This document shows, one piece after another, positions 28,404 to 38,145 of a DNA stretch of 64,000 nt. How positions within the stretch are numbered: the stretch's first letter is position 1; every line of letters starts with the position of its first letter. Under the pieces are notes generated by a model. It made no database searches and was not told the origin of the DNA. It saw only the letters and a list, made by a program, of their open reading frames with translations. The translations under genes were made by a program, and so were the position numbers. Source of the DNA: Streptomyces sp. JJ38 (GTDB lineage: Bacteria > Actinomycetota > Actinomycetes > Streptomycetales > Streptomycetaceae); the NCBI RefSeq assembly GCF_019303475.1, contig NZ_JABLSI010000013.1, forward strand, positions 1 to 64,000, written 5' to 3'.

Positions 28404-29063
28404 ATGACCCAGCAGCAGGAGACCCGGCCGGATGTGGCCGGGGAGGGCCGGGAGGACGCGGCGGCCTCGGAGTTCGTGATCGACACCGAGGACTGTGAGG
28501 CGCGGGAGCGGGCCTACCGCGAGCGGGGCACCGCCCGTCCGATCACGGTCGTCGGCAATCCGGTGCTGCACCGCGAGTGCCGGGACGTGACGGAGTTCGA
28601 CGACGAGCTGGCCCGGCTCGTGGACGACATGTTCGCCTCGCAGCGGGCCGCGGAGGGGGTCGGGCTGGCCGCGAACCAGATCGGGGTCGACCTGAAGGTC
28701 TTCGTCTACGACTGCCCGGACGACGAGGGCGTGCGGCACGTCGGCGTCGTCTGCAACCCGGTGCTGGCGGAGCTGCCGGCCGAGCGGCGGCGGCTGGACG
28801 GCAGTGGCGAGGGCTGCCTGTCGGTGCCCGGTGCCTACAGCGAGCTGGCCCGGCCGGATTACGCGGAGGTCAGCGGCCAGGACCTCGACGGCAAGCCGAT
28901 CAAGGTGCGCGGCACCGGCTACTTCGCGCGCTGCCTCCAGCACGAGACGGACCACCTCTACGGGCGGCTCTACATCGACCGGCTCTCCAAGCGGGAGCGC
29001 AAGGACGTGCTGCGTCAGATGGCCGAGGCGACGCCCCGCTACGAGACGGTTCCGAACGACTGA
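28404..29063 (+). CDS. def: peptide deformylase
   Basis: This 219-residue enzyme removes the formyl group from new polypeptides. All three family motifs are present: '[11 protein letters not shown]', 'EGCLSVPG' (metal-ligand Cys) and 'QHETDHLYG' (two metal His and the catalytic Glu). An N-terminal extension of about 40 charged residues is typical of actinobacteria. AGGAAGG lies before the ATG. Confidence 0.96.
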   Translation: MTQQQETRPDVAGEGREDAAASEFVIDTEDCEARERAYRERGTARPITVVGNPVLHRECRDVTEFDDELARLVDDMFASQRAAEGVGLAANQIGVDLKVFVYDCPDDEGVRHVGVVCNPVLAELPAERRRLDGSGEGCLSVPGAYSELARPDYAEVSGQDLDGKPIKVRGTGYFARCLQHETDHLYGRLYIDRLSKRERKDVLRQMAEATPRYETVPND

Positions 29064-29284
29064 CCCGCCCGCCGGCCCCGGGTCACCCCGCTCGGCCACG
29101 CCGTCAGCACCGGCTACCCCGTCGGCCCTGGTCACCGCTGCCCGGGGCCGGCGGAGCCGCCGGTGCCCGGACGTCTGACGGCGGAGTCGTGGCGCGGGGC
29201 GCGGTGTTGTCGTCAAAGGCCCGTCCATTGGCATTGCGCCGGTGTTGTTGACGCGTACAACCGGCTCCGCCACGCTCTTCAGCC

Positions 29285-30022
29285 ATGCGCAGACGACTGG
29301 TCAGAACGTTCCTCGCACTTGTCATGTTCGCGGCGGCGGCCCTCACGGGCACGATCGCCACGGCGGGTACCGCGCAAGCCGACAGCTGCTACACCTGGGG
29401 CCGCACCCTGAACCGGGGTGACTCGGGCTCGGACGTCAAGCAACTCCAGATCCGCGTCGCCGGCTACCCCGGATACGGCAACGTCCTCGCCATCGACGGC
29501 GAGTTCGGGCCCGCCACGGAGGCGGCGGTCAAGCGCTTCCAGAGGGCCTACGGGCTCTCCGCCGACGGCATCGCCGGATCGCAGACCTACAACAAGATCT
29601 ACGCGCTCCAGGAAGCCGACTGCTCACCGGCGCACTTCGACTTCAGCGAGCTCAACCGGTGCAACTCCACCTGGAGCGGCGGTGCCGTGAGCGCCGCCAC
29701 CGCGCGGGAGAACGCCAAGCGCACCATGTGGAAGCTGGAGGCCATGCGGCACGCCCTCGGTGACGCGCCCATCCGCGTCACCAGTGGCTTCCGCTCCTAC
29801 GCCTGCAACAACGCCGTCGGCGGCTCCCCGAGCAGCCGACACCTCTACGGCGACGCCGCCGACCTGGGCTCCGGTTCCCACTCGCTGTGCACGCTGGCCC
29901 GCCAGGCCCGCTACCACGGCTTCCGGGGCATCCTCGGCCCCGGCTTCCCCGGGCACAACGACCACACCCACCTCGACCACCGCTCCAGCCGCTACTGGTC
30001 CGCGTCGAGCTGCGGCATCTGA
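29285..30022 (+). CDS. secreted zinc D-Ala-D-Ala carboxypeptidase, M15A
   Basis: This 245-residue protein has a signal peptide (1-33, cut near 'GTAQADS'), a peptidoglycan-binding domain (about 40-112, 'LNRGDSGSDVKQLQ... YGLSADGIAG') and an M15A catalytic domain. The zinc and catalytic residues appear in 'SRHLYGDAADL' and 'HNDHTHLD'. The layout matches the Streptomyces albus G carboxypeptidase, which trims cell-wall peptides. Even Cys content suggests disulfides outside the cell. Confidence 0.92.
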   Translation: MRRRLVRTFLALVMFAAAALTGTIATAGTAQADSCYTWGRTLNRGDSGSDVKQLQIRVAGYPGYGNVLAIDGEFGPATEAAVKRFQRAYGLSADGIAGSQTYNKIYALQEADCSPAHFDFSELNRCNSTWSGGAVSAATARENAKRTMWKLEAMRHALGDAPIRVTSGFRSYACNNAVGGSPSSRHLYGDAADLGSGSHSLCTLARQARYHGFRGILGPGFPGHNDHTHLDHRSSRYWSASSCGI

Positions 30023-30085
30023 CCGGCACCCCACCGACGGCCCAGCGCCGGGCAGGGCACCAGCGCCCTGCCCGGCCTCGCCGGC

Positions 30086-30607
30086 TCAGCCGGACAGCTC
30101 GAGCGCGAACGTCCACAGCGCCCCGAAGTCCGGCAGCGGCTCCCAGTCCCGCTCGGGGGTGCGGACGAAGCCCAGCCGACGGTAGAGCCGGTGGGCGGGC
30201 TCCATGCTCGCCTGGCTGGACAGCACCAGCCTCGCCAGCCCCCTCTCCCGCGCCCGGTCTATGCAGGCCCGCACGAGCGCCTCGCCGGCGCCGCGCCCCC
30301 GGCCCTCACGCCGCACCGCCAGCATGCGGAACTCGGCCTCACCCGCCCGCGCGATGTCGGCGTACTCCCCGCCCTCCCCGACGAAGGCGACCGCCCCGAG
30401 GACGTCCCCGCCGTGATCGTCCACGGCGACGAGCACCTCGGCCAGCTGGGACCGGCGGCGGGCGTCCCGGAGCTCGGCGAGGTACGGATCCGCCTCGCCG
30501 AAGTCCAGCAGCCCCTCGCCCAGATACGCCTCGGCGGTCAGCTCCCCGATCTCGTCCAGCTCTTCGGGACGGGCCGCGCGCACGGTGAGGTTCATGGTGG
30601 CGTTCAT
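30086..30607 (-). CDS. GNAT-family N-acetyltransferase
   Basis: This 173-residue protein is one GNAT domain. The acetyl-CoA motif is 'RREGRGRGAGEALVRACIDRA' in order (R/Q-x-x-G-x-G/A form), followed by 'LVLSSQASMEPAHRLYRRLGF'. ATG 30607 and ATG 30595 are both possible; CACACT 7 nt before 30607 weakly favours it. The substrate is unknown. It stands alone, convergent with the M15 peptidase gene. Confidence 0.88.
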   Translation of the reverse strand: MNATMNLTVRAARPEELDEIGELTAEAYLGEGLLDFGEADPYLAELRDARRRSQLAEVLVAVDDHGGDVLGAVAFVGEGGEYADIARAGEAEFRMLAVRREGRGRGAGEALVRACIDRARERGLARLVLSSQASMEPAHRLYRRLGFVRTPERDWEPLPDFGALWTFALELSG

Positions 30608-30672
30608 GCCGACCAGTGTGCTGCACGGCTCTGACATCGCGCCGGGCTTTTCCCCGGCCGTTCCCGAAAGTC

Positions 30673-30897
30673 TCAGCAGCAGCGGAAGCCCTCGCGCGGA
30701 TCGGCCTCCCGGGCGTCGGTGCGGCGCCGCTCGAAGGCCCGGCGGCTGAGCACCTGTGCCTCGGGGTCGTGGGCGCGGGAGTGTGCCACGTAGCGCTCGT
30801 AGGCGGCCTCACCGGTCAGCTCGCACCAGTACCGGCGCGCCCGGGCGGTGGCCGCCCGGAGCTTCGTCACCGCCGGGAGCCTCGCCGGCGCCCTCAC
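30673..30897 (-). CDS. YbdD/YjiX family small protein
   Basis: This 74-residue protein matches the YbdD/YjiX (DUF466) family: 'YWCELTGEAAYERYVAHSR' and the C-terminal 'SRRAFERRR... EGFRCC'. GTG 30897 overlaps the cstA stop by 4 bp (GTGA). The family is nearly always encoded next to CstA-type transporters and supports them in enteric bacteria. Confidence 0.9.
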   Translation of the reverse strand: MRAPARLPAVTKLRAATARARRYWCELTGEAAYERYVAHSRAHDPEAQVLSRRAFERRRTDAREADPREGFRCC

Positions 30898-33113
30898 GAG
30901 CGCACCTCCGCCGGGCTCTCCGGCTCCGTCCCGCCCGCCGAGCGGGCCGCCGCCAGCTCCGCCTTCTCCTCGCGGGTGGCGAACAGTCCGGCGGGGGCCA
31001 CGAGCGCGGAGCGCCGGTAGGGCGCCTCGTGGAGCTTCACGGTCTCCGGCGCGGTGGCCGCCTTCCAGCACACCCGTCCGGCGTCCACGATCACCACGAT
31101 GATCAGCAGGGCGAAGAGCGCGCACAGGACCCCGTCGACCGTGGAGTTGGTGACGATGGTGTGCATGTCGTCCATGTTCTTCGCCGGGGCGAGGACCTCC
31201 CCGTTGTCGATGCCCTCCTGGTAGATCCGCCGTTGGGTGAAGAAGCCCACCCGCGGGTCGTCGGAGAAGATCTTCTGCCAGCTCGCCGTGAGCGTGACGG
31301 AGACGTCCCAGGCGAGCGGAACGCCCGTCACCCAGGCCCACTTGAGCCGTCCCGACTTCACCAGGAGCGTCGTGCACACGGCGAGGGCGACAGCGGCCAG
31401 GAGCTGGTTGGCGATGCCGAAGAGCGGGAAGAGCTGGTTGATGCCGCCGAGCGGGTCGTGGACGCCGACCCACAGGAAGTACCCCCAGCCGCCCACGACC
31501 GCCGCGCTCGTCAGCCACACGCCCGGCTTCCAGCTCACGTCCCGCAGGGGCTTCCAGACGTTGCCCAGGGTGTCCTGGAGCATGAACCGGCCGACGCGGG
31601 TGCCCGCGTCCACGGTGGTGAGGATGAACAGCGCCTCGAACATGATCGCGAAGTGGTACCAGAACGCCTTGAGCGATGCCCCGCCGATCACCGCGGAGAA
31701 GATCTCCGACATGCCGAGCGCGAAGGTCGGCGCGCCGCCCGTCCGGGAGAGCAGCGAGTCCTCCTCGACGGACTCGGCGGCCGCCGCCAGCGCCTCGGGG
31801 GAGATGCTGAAGCCGAGCCCGGCGACCGCCTCGGAGGCGGACTGCACGGTGTCACCGACCACCCCGGCGGGGGAGTTGACGGCGAAGAAGAGGCCCGGGT
31901 CGATGATGCAGGCGGTGATCATCGCCATCACGGCGACGAACGACTCGGTGAGCATGGCGCCGTAGCCGACCATGCGGACCTGGGTCTCCTTCTGGATCAT
32001 CTTCGGGGTGGTGCCCGAGGAGACCAGGGCGTGGAACCCGGAGAGCGCGCCGCAGGCCACGGTGATGAAGACGAACGGGAACATCGATCCGGCGAAGACC
32101 GGGCCGTCCCCGCGGGAGGCGAAGTCCGTGACGGCGGGCATCTCCAGCGTCGGCAGCGCCACGACGACGCCGAGCGCCAGCAGGGCGATGGTGCCCACCT
32201 TCATGAACGTGGACAGGTAGTCGCGCGGGGCCAGCAGCATCCACACCGGCAGCACGGAGGCGACGAAGCCGTAGATCACCATCCACACGACGAGCGTGCC
32301 GGGGGTGAGCGTGAAGGTGTCGGCGAGCGAGGACTCCGCGACCCAGCCGCCCGCGACGATCGACAGCAGGAGCAGGAAGACGCCGATGACGGAGACCTCG
32401 GTGACCCGTCCGGGGCGCAGGACCCGCAGGTAGAAGCCCATGAAGAGGGCGATCGGGATCGTCATCGCGATGGAGAACACGCCCCAGGGCGAGTGCGCGA
32501 GCGCGTTGACGATGACCAGGGCCAGCACCGCCAGCAGGATGATCATGATGGCGAAGACGGCGACCAGCGCGGCGGCGCCGCCGAACGGACCGATCTCGTC
32601 CCGGGCCATCTGGCCGAGGGAACGGCCGTCGCGGCGGGTGGAGAAGAAGAGGGTCACCATGTCCTGCACGGCACCGGCGAAGATGACGCCGACGATGATC
32701 CAGATGGTGCCCGGGAGATAGCCCATCTGGGCGGCGAGGACGGGGCCGACGAGCGGACCGGCCCCGGCGACGGCCGCGAAGTGGTGCCCGAACAGGACCC
32801 GGCGGTCGGTGGGGTGGAAGTCGACGCCGTTGTCCAGCCGCTCGGCCGGGGTCGCGCGGGTCTTGTCGACCCGCAGCACACGGTGGGCGATGAAGCGGGC
32901 GTAGAAGCGGTACCCGATGGCGTACGAGCCGAGGGCCGCGGCGACCATCCAGGCGGCCGAGACCTCCTCGCCGCGGGAGAGCGCGAGCATGGCCCAGCCG
33001 ACGGCGCCGACGAGGGCCACCGCCGTCCACACCGCGATCTTCCCCGGCGACGGGCTGCCGCCTCCCGCCGCGCCGCGTTCGCCGGTCGGTGCCGGCGCCC
33101 CGGGTCCGCTCAT
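30894..33113 (-). CDS. cstA: CstA-family transporter (pyruvate/peptide)
   Basis: This 739-residue integral membrane protein has about sixteen to eighteen membrane segments. The CstA signatures 'VLFGHHFAAVAGAGPLVGP' (about 115-133) and 'FFSTRRDGRSLG' are present. CstA proteins take up pyruvate or peptides under carbon limitation (known from enteric bacteria). The first 25 residues are Gly/Pro-rich. GGAGG lies 9 nt before the ATG. It is followed by ybdD with overlapping start and stop. Confidence 0.94.
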   Translation of the reverse strand: MSGPGAPAPTGERGAAGGGSPSPGKIAVWTAVALVGAVGWAMLALSRGEEVSAAWMVAAALGSYAIGYRFYARFIAHRVLRVDKTRATPAERLDNGVDFHPTDRRVLFGHHFAAVAGAGPLVGPVLAAQMGYLPGTIWIIVGVIFAGAVQDMVTLFFSTRRDGRSLGQMARDEIGPFGGAAALVAVFAIMIILLAVLALVIVNALAHSPWGVFSIAMTIPIALFMGFYLRVLRPGRVTEVSVIGVFLLLLSIVAGGWVAESSLADTFTLTPGTLVVWMVIYGFVASVLPVWMLLAPRDYLSTFMKVGTIALLALGVVVALPTLEMPAVTDFASRGDGPVFAGSMFPFVFITVACGALSGFHALVSSGTTPKMIQKETQVRMVGYGAMLTESFVAVMAMITACIIDPGLFFAVNSPAGVVGDTVQSASEAVAGLGFSISPEALAAAAESVEEDSLLSRTGGAPTFALGMSEIFSAVIGGASLKAFWYHFAIMFEALFILTTVDAGTRVGRFMLQDTLGNVWKPLRDVSWKPGVWLTSAAVVGGWGYFLWVGVHDPLGGINQLFPLFGIANQLLAAVALAVCTTLLVKSGRLKWAWVTGVPLAWDVSVTLTASWQKIFSDDPRVGFFTQRRIYQEGIDNGEVLAPAKNMDDMHTIVTNSTVDGVLCALFALLIIVVIVDAGRVCWKAATAPETVKLHEAPYRRSALVAPAGLFATREEKAELAAARSAGGTEPESPAEVRS

Positions 33114-33489
33114 GCTGCTCAGCCTCCGTTCCCGCTGTCCTCGTGATCTTCGTCAAGGTGCGCAGGAACCCTAGCCGTGGGTGACCGGGGCGTCACGGGT
33201 GCGTCCGGTGGGGGTAGGCCGACGGTCGAGATGCGCGCCGAGCGGTCGGCGACCGTCGGCGCGCGGCGACGGCGGGCGTCCGGCGACGTGCGGGATGCGG
33301 CGACGTCCGGGCGCGTGGGGAATGGCCCGGTTCCGAAGGCGCGGGGGCCAACCGCACGCGTGACCATGCCGCGCCCGTGGGCCGTGATGTGCCGGGAGCG
33401 GCAGCGGCCCCCGGGCCGGGCGGTGCCCGGGAGCCGGGGGCCGCGCCGGCCGGACTCGCGCCCGGCGCGGAACTGCGGGGGCGTGCTGC
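33114..33489. other. intergenic region upstream of cstA
   Basis: The region has no credible gene. An exact 11-bp inverted repeat (33218-33228 with 33250-33260, 21-nt loop) lies about 105 bp before the cstA start and could be regulatory. The terminator of the SIS gene lies at 33404-33444. Confidence 0.5.
33404..33444 (-). terminator. terminator after the SIS gene / das-side operon
   Basis: The 11-bp arms 33404-33414 and 33434-33444 pair perfectly, with a nested CCGGG/CCCGG pair in the loop. The hairpin is 46 nt past the SIS stop codon. Confidence 0.65.
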
Positions 33490-34539
33490 TCAGTGCGTCT
33501 CGGTGACCTTCGCCAGGGCGCGGGGCGCGTCCGGGTCCTGGCCGCGGGCGATGGTCACCTCGTAGGCCAGCATCTGCAACGGCAGGATCTCCAGCACGGG
33601 CTGCAGCTCCTCCGGCACCCCGTCCACCGGCAGCACGAAGCCGGCCGAGGCGGCGTCCACCTGCGGCTTGGGTCCGATGACGACGAGGTCCGCACCGCGG
33701 TCCCGCAGCCGGTCCAGGACGGGCTGGAGGGCCTCGCCGCCCTTGCCGTCCGTGACGATGGCGATGACGGGGGAGACGTTGTCCACCATGGCGAGCGGGC
33801 CGTGCAGGAGGTCCGCGCCGGAGTAGGAGAGAGCGGGGATGTAGCTCGTCTCCATGAGCTTGAGGGCCGCCTCCTTGGCCGTCGGATAGCCGTAGCCGCG
33901 CGAGGTGAGGACCATCCGCTCGGCGAACCGGTACCGCCCGGCGAGGGCCCTGACCTCGTCCCGGCGGGCGAGGATCTGCTCGGCCAGCTCCGGCAGGGCC
34001 GCGGCCCGCCCCGCGCCGTCGCCGCCGCGCAGCCCCTCGACGAAGAGGTACAGGGCCAGCAGTTCGGCGGTGTACGTCTTGGTGGCGGGCAGCGCCTCCT
34101 CCGGTCCGGCCAGGACGTCGATGTGGAACTCGCTGACCTCGGCCAGCGGGGAGTCCGCGTTGTTGGTGACGGCCAGGGTGATCGCCCCCGCCTCGCGGGC
34201 CGCCCGGGTGGAGGCCACGAGGTCGGGGGAGCCGCCGGACTGGCTGACGGTGATGACGAGGCAGTCGGTGAGGTCGGGGCGGGCGCCGTAGGCCGTGGTC
34301 GTCGACATGGAGGTGAGCCCGCAGGGCTTGCCCAGCAGGACCTCCAGCAGGTATTTGGCGTACAGCGCCGCGTTGTCGGAGGTGCCGCGCGCGGTCAGGA
34401 GGACGAAGCGCGGCGCCCGGGCGGCGATCCGCTCGGCGACCTCGCGGATCCTCGGTGCGCCCTCGGTGAGGATGCGGCGCAGGACGGCGGGCTGTTCGGC
34501 CATCTCGCCGGACATGATGCGACCGGTCGTGACGGTCAT
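33490..34539 (-). CDS. SIS-domain sugar-phosphate protein (GlmS-C / NagB-II-like)
   Basis: This 349-residue protein has two SIS domains. 'LTARGTSDNAALYAKYLLE', 'STTTAYGARPDLTDCLVITVSQSG-G-SPD' features and 'SRGYGYPTAKEAALKLMETS' match the isomerase half of GlmS and the NagB-II deaminases. It lacks the glutaminase domain, so a glucosamine-6-phosphate deaminase or isomerase role is likely. GGAGG precedes the ATG. It follows the GH3 gene of the das cluster and probably completes use of the imported amino sugar. Confidence 0.85.
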   Translation of the reverse strand: MTVTTGRIMSGEMAEQPAVLRRILTEGAPRIREVAERIAARAPRFVLLTARGTSDNAALYAKYLLEVLLGKPCGLTSMSTTTAYGARPDLTDCLVITVSQSGGSPDLVASTRAAREAGAITLAVTNNADSPLAEVSEFHIDVLAGPEEALPATKTYTAELLALYLFVEGLRGGDGAGRAAALPELAEQILARRDEVRALAGRYRFAERMVLTSRGYGYPTAKEAALKLMETSYIPALSYSGADLLHGPLAMVDNVSPVIAIVTDGKGGEALQPVLDRLRDRGADLVVIGPKPQVDAASAGFVLPVDGVPEELQPVLEILPLQMLAYEVTIARGQDPDAPRALAKVTETH

Positions 34540-34631
34540 GCTGGGTGCCTCCAGTCGGCTGTGGTGCGGTTTCTCCCCGGGGCGCCGGGCGGTCGGGGCG
34601 CCGGGCGGCCTCGGGCGTCGGACGTCACCGC

Positions 34632-36188
34632 TCAGACCTGTCCGGCGGCGTCGCTCCGGCGGCCGGCGACGACCTCGGCGGCGGCGCGGGCGCAGACGCG
34701 GGCGGCGCCGTGCGTCGCGATGTGCAGGGCTCCCACGGGCGGTGCCTGAGGGACGCCCATCTCGACCACGGCGGAGTCCGGCCGGGCGGCGAGCACGGCG
34801 TCGAGGGCGGCGGCCATCCAGGGGTGACGGTGGACGTCGCGGACCACTGCGACGATCCTACGGTCCTCCGCCGCGGCCAACACCCGTGCGGCGAGGGCGG
34901 CGACGCCATCGGCCTCGGCGTCCGCGGGGCCCCACGCGCCGGTCCCGCTGCCTGGCAGCAGCCGGGTGAGCTCGGCGGCCAGGCCCCAGGGCGTCTCGTC
35001 GCCGACGGCGATGTTCGCGACGGGGGTGAGGGCGGCGACGAACACGGGCGCGTCCGAGGGCTTGTCCTCGGAGCGGCGGGTGACGCGCAGGGCGCGGCGC
35101 GCGGCGGTGAGGCCGATGTCGGACGGCCGCCCCGTCCCGTCCGGGCCGGTGGCGGCGGCGCGCTCGCGGGTCCAGCGGGCGAGGTCGCGTACCCGGGCGG
35201 CGGCCTCGGCGAGCCGTTCCTCGGCCAGGTCGCCGTCGCGGACGGCGCGGACGAGGGCGTCGCGCAGCCGCAGGACGATGTCCTCGTCGGCCAGACCGCC
35301 GCCGACGCAGATGGCGTCGGCCCCGGCGGCCAGGGCCAGCACGGCGCCGCGTTCGATGCCGTGGGTGTCGGCGATGGCCTTCATCTCGACGGCGTCGGTG
35401 ACCACGAGCCCGTCGAAGCCGAGCCCGCCCCGGTCGGCCGGGGCGCGCAGCAGGCCGGTGAGGGCGGCGGGGCTGAGCGTGGCGGGACGGTCCCGGTCGA
35501 GCGCGGGCAGCAGGATGTGGGCGCTCATCACGACCTTGGTGCCGGCGGCCACGGCGGCGCGGAACGGGACGAGTTCGCGCTCGCCGAGGGTCTTGAGGCC
35601 GACGTCGATGCGGGGCAGGGCGTGGTGGGAGTCGACGTTGGTGTCGCCGTGCCCGGGGAAGTGCTTGGTGCAGGCGGCCACGCCCGCGGCCTGCATGCCC
35701 TCGACGTAGGCGGCGGTGTGCCGGGCGACGAGGCCGGGCTCGGCGCCGAAGGAGCGCACGCCGATGACCGGGTTGTCGGGGTTGGAGTTGACGTCGGCGG
35801 AGGGCGCCCAGTTGAGGTTGACCCCACACCCGAGGAGGCGCCGGCCCAGCTCGTGGGCGACGGCGCGGGTGAGCTCCGGGTCGTCGATGTGTCCGAGGGC
35901 GAGATTGCCCGGGAAGGAGGAGCCGGTGCGGGCCTCCAGCCGGGTGACGTCGCCGCCCTCCTCGTCGATGGCGACGAGGACGTCGGGCCGAACGGCCCGC
36001 AACTGGGCGGTGAGCTCGGTGAGCTGGTCGGCGGAGGCGATGTTGCGCCCGAACAGGCCGACGGAGGCGAGTCCGTCGTCGAGGCGGCGCAGCAGCCACT
36101 CGGGGGCGTCCGTGCCGACGAAGCCGGGCTGCAGGACGGCGAGTGCGTCCCGCAGGAGGGTCGGGGAGGCGGTCGCGAGGACGGTCAT
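34632..36188 (-). CDS. dasD: GH3 beta-N-acetylhexosaminidase (DasD/NagZ-type)
   Basis: This 518-residue cytoplasmic enzyme has no signal peptide. The family signature 'KHFPGHGDTNVDSHHALP' (catalytic His-Asp dyad) lies near residue 180 and the nucleophile Asp is in 'VVTDAVEMKAI'. It releases N-acetylglucosamine from short chitin oligomers after import. ATG 36188 is 3 nt from the dasC stop. The C-terminal third (after about 350) is an extra domain also seen in streptomycete homologues. Confidence 0.9.
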   Translation of the reverse strand: MTVLATASPTLLRDALAVLQPGFVGTDAPEWLLRRLDDGLASVGLFGRNIASADQLTELTAQLRAVRPDVLVAIDEEGGDVTRLEARTGSSFPGNLALGHIDDPELTRAVAHELGRRLLGCGVNLNWAPSADVNSNPDNPVIGVRSFGAEPGLVARHTAAYVEGMQAAGVAACTKHFPGHGDTNVDSHHALPRIDVGLKTLGERELVPFRAAVAAGTKVVMSAHILLPALDRDRPATLSPAALTGLLRAPADRGGLGFDGLVVTDAVEMKAIADTHGIERGAVLALAAGADAICVGGGLADEDIVLRLRDALVRAVRDGDLAEERLAEAAARVRDLARWTRERAAATGPDGTGRPSDIGLTAARRALRVTRRSEDKPSDAPVFVAALTPVANIAVGDETPWGLAAELTRLLPGSGTGAWGPADAEADGVAALAARVLAAAEDRRIVAVVRDVHRHPWMAAALDAVLAARPDSAVVEMGVPQAPPVGALHIATHGAARVCARAAAEVVAGRRSDAAGQV

Positions 36189-36191
36189 GCG

Positions 36192-37112
36192 TTATCCCTT
36201 CACCGCGCCGGCGCTGAGCCCGCCGACGGCACGACGCTGGAGGAAGAGGAACAGGAGCAGGACGGGGACGGCGAACAGCGAGGACGCCGCCATGGTGGCG
36301 CCCCAGTCGTTGCCGAACGCGGTCTGGAACTGGGTGAGCCACAGCGGCAGGGTGTAGGCCTCGGGGTCCTTGTTGACGACCAGCACCATGGCGAACTCGT
36401 TCCAGGCGGTGATGAAGCCGAACAGGGACGTCGACATCAGCCCGGGGGCCAGCAGCGGGAAGATCACCCGGACGAAGGCCTGGGTACGGCTGCAGCCGTC
36501 GATCATGGCCGCCTCCTCCAGCTCCTTCGGCACGGCGGCGATGAAGCCCTTCAGCGTCCAGATGGTGAAGGGCAGCACCATCACGAAGTAGACGAGCGTC
36601 AGGAAGCCGATGTTGTTGAGGACCTGGGCGTCCCGGGCGATGAGGTACATCACGATGACCATGACTTCCCAGGGCGCGAGCTGAGCCATCATCACGGCCA
36701 GGACGAGCCCCTTGCGGCCCCTGAACCTCATCCGGACGATGGCGAAGCTGGCGGCCAGCGCGACGACGAGGGCGAGCAGGACGGCGCCCACGGTGACGGT
36801 GACGCTGTTGCGGACGAAGGTCCAGAACAGCTCCACGTCGGTGGCCGTGCCGTAGTGCTCGAAGGTCGGCGTGAAGACGAACGTCGGCGTCTTCGTCAGC
36901 ACCTCGGTGGCCGGCTTGAAGGAGGTGGAGAACATCCAGTAGACGGGGAAGACGAAGAACGCCGCCAGGACGAGCGCCAGGGCGTTGGGCCAGATCCGCC
37001 CCAGGCTCTTGCGGCGGCGGGCGCGGACGGCCGCGCGGTCGGGGCCCGCGGCCCGGGGCGTGACCGCGTCGGGCGCGCCGGCCGGTCCGGCGAGGGTGGT
37101 GGAGTGGCTCAC
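36192..37112 (-). CDS. dasC: ABC transporter permease DasC
   Basis: This 306-residue permease has six membrane segments and the EAA loop 'EEAAMIDGCSRTQAFVRVIFP'. GTG 37112 overlaps the dasB stop by 4 bp (GTGA). It forms the membrane channel with DasB for N,N'-diacetylchitobiose uptake. No ATPase gene is nearby, as in S. coelicolor, where the shared MsiK energises the transporter. Confidence 0.93.
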   Translation of the reverse strand: MSHSTTLAGPAGAPDAVTPRAAGPDRAAVRARRRKSLGRIWPNALALVLAAFFVFPVYWMFSTSFKPATEVLTKTPTFVFTPTFEHYGTATDVELFWTFVRNSVTVTVGAVLLALVVALAASFAIVRMRFRGRKGLVLAVMMAQLAPWEVMVIVMYLIARDAQVLNNIGFLTLVYFVMVLPFTIWTLKGFIAAVPKELEEAAMIDGCSRTQAFVRVIFPLLAPGLMSTSLFGFITAWNEFAMVLVVNKDPEAYTLPLWLTQFQTAFGNDWGATMAASSLFAVPVLLLFLFLQRRAVGGLSAGAVKG

Positions 37113-38098
37113 TGCTCGTCCTCCTGCTTGAGGATCAGGCGGAAGTAGAACGACATCGCGACCAGCAGGATGAGGATGGTCAGCACGGAGGCCGCGGCGG
37201 CGACGCCGAAGTTCATCTGGCTCATGCCCTCGACGTAGGCGAACACGGGCAGCGTCTCGGACTCGCGGTTGGGGCCGCCGGAGTTGAGGGCGACGATCTG
37301 CGCGAACGCCTTGAAGACCCAGATGATTTCCAGGAACGTGGTGATCAGGAAGAACGGCCGGAGCATGGGGAAGACGACCGAGCGGAAGATCCGCCACGCG
37401 GAGGCGCCGTCCACGCGGGCCGCCTCGTAGAGCTCGCCGCTGATGGTGGTCAGTCCGGCGTACATGTTGAGGGCCACGAAGGGGATCGAGGCCCAGACGA
37501 CGAGCAGGGTGACGATCGCGAGGGTCGAGAAGCCGGTCTCGAACCAGTTGTGCTGCTCGTAGCCTTCGAAGCCGAGGCTGCGCATGACCCAGTTCATGAC
37601 GCCGAACTGGGTGTCGAAGAGCCAGCGGAAGACGGTGGCCGAGGCGACGATCGGCATGGCCCAGGCCAGCACGAGGGCCAGGGACAGCACGAGCCGCATC
37701 ACCTTGCCGAGCCGGTTGAGCAGGAGCCCGATGAGCGTGCCGCAGGTCATGATGAGCACGACGTTGACGGTCATGAAGGCGAACGTTCGCCCCACGACCG
37801 TCCAGAACGCGCTGTCCCCGAGCAGCTCCGTGTAGTTGTCGAAGCCCGTCCACACGGTCGCCCGGGAGATCATCTCGACCCGTCCGAGCTGCTGGAGCGA
37901 GACCAGCACGTTGCGCACGAGCGGGTAGCCCAGGAAGACGGCGAGGGCCAGGACGGCGGGGGCGATCAGCAGATAGGGCAGCCAGCCCGAGGGCAGGCTC
38001 CGCCTGGGGCGTGGTGCGGGGGTGGCCGGCCCCGGGGCCGGTTCGCGCGGGGGCGGCTCCTCGGCCACGGGAGTGACGCCCTCGGTCTGCACGGTCAT
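37109..38098 (-). CDS. dasB: ABC transporter permease DasB
   Basis: This 329-residue permease has a Pro-rich cytoplasmic N-terminus (1-35), six membrane segments and the EAA loop 'YEAARVDGASAWRIFRSVVFP'. GAGGAAG precedes the ATG. It is separated from dasA by 93 bp that contain a strong hairpin, so dasBC may be expressed at a lower level than dasA. Confidence 0.93.
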   Translation of the reverse strand: MTVQTEGVTPVAEEPPPREPAPGPATPAPRPRRSLPSGWLPYLLIAPAVLALAVFLGYPLVRNVLVSLQQLGRVEMISRATVWTGFDNYTELLGDSAFWTVVGRTFAFMTVNVVLIMTCGTLIGLLLNRLGKVMRLVLSLALVLAWAMPIVASATVFRWLFDTQFGVMNWVMRSLGFEGYEQHNWFETGFSTLAIVTLLVVWASIPFVALNMYAGLTTISGELYEAARVDGASAWRIFRSVVFPMLRPFFLITTFLEIIWVFKAFAQIVALNSGGPNRESETLPVFAYVEGMSQMNFGVAAAASVLTILILLVAMSFYFRLILKQEDEQ

Positions 38099-38145
38099 GG
38101 TCTACTTCCTCGCCTGCGGGCTGCGGAGGGGTGTGGGACGGGGCC

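Noticed and set aside
30756..33146. Long open frame (796 codons) on the plus strand
   Set aside because: It is antisense to cstA, with Gly/Asp/His-rich nonsense composition.
34545..37148. Long open frame (867 codons) on the plus strand
   Set aside because: It is antisense to the GH3 and dasC genes, and no domain is recognisable.
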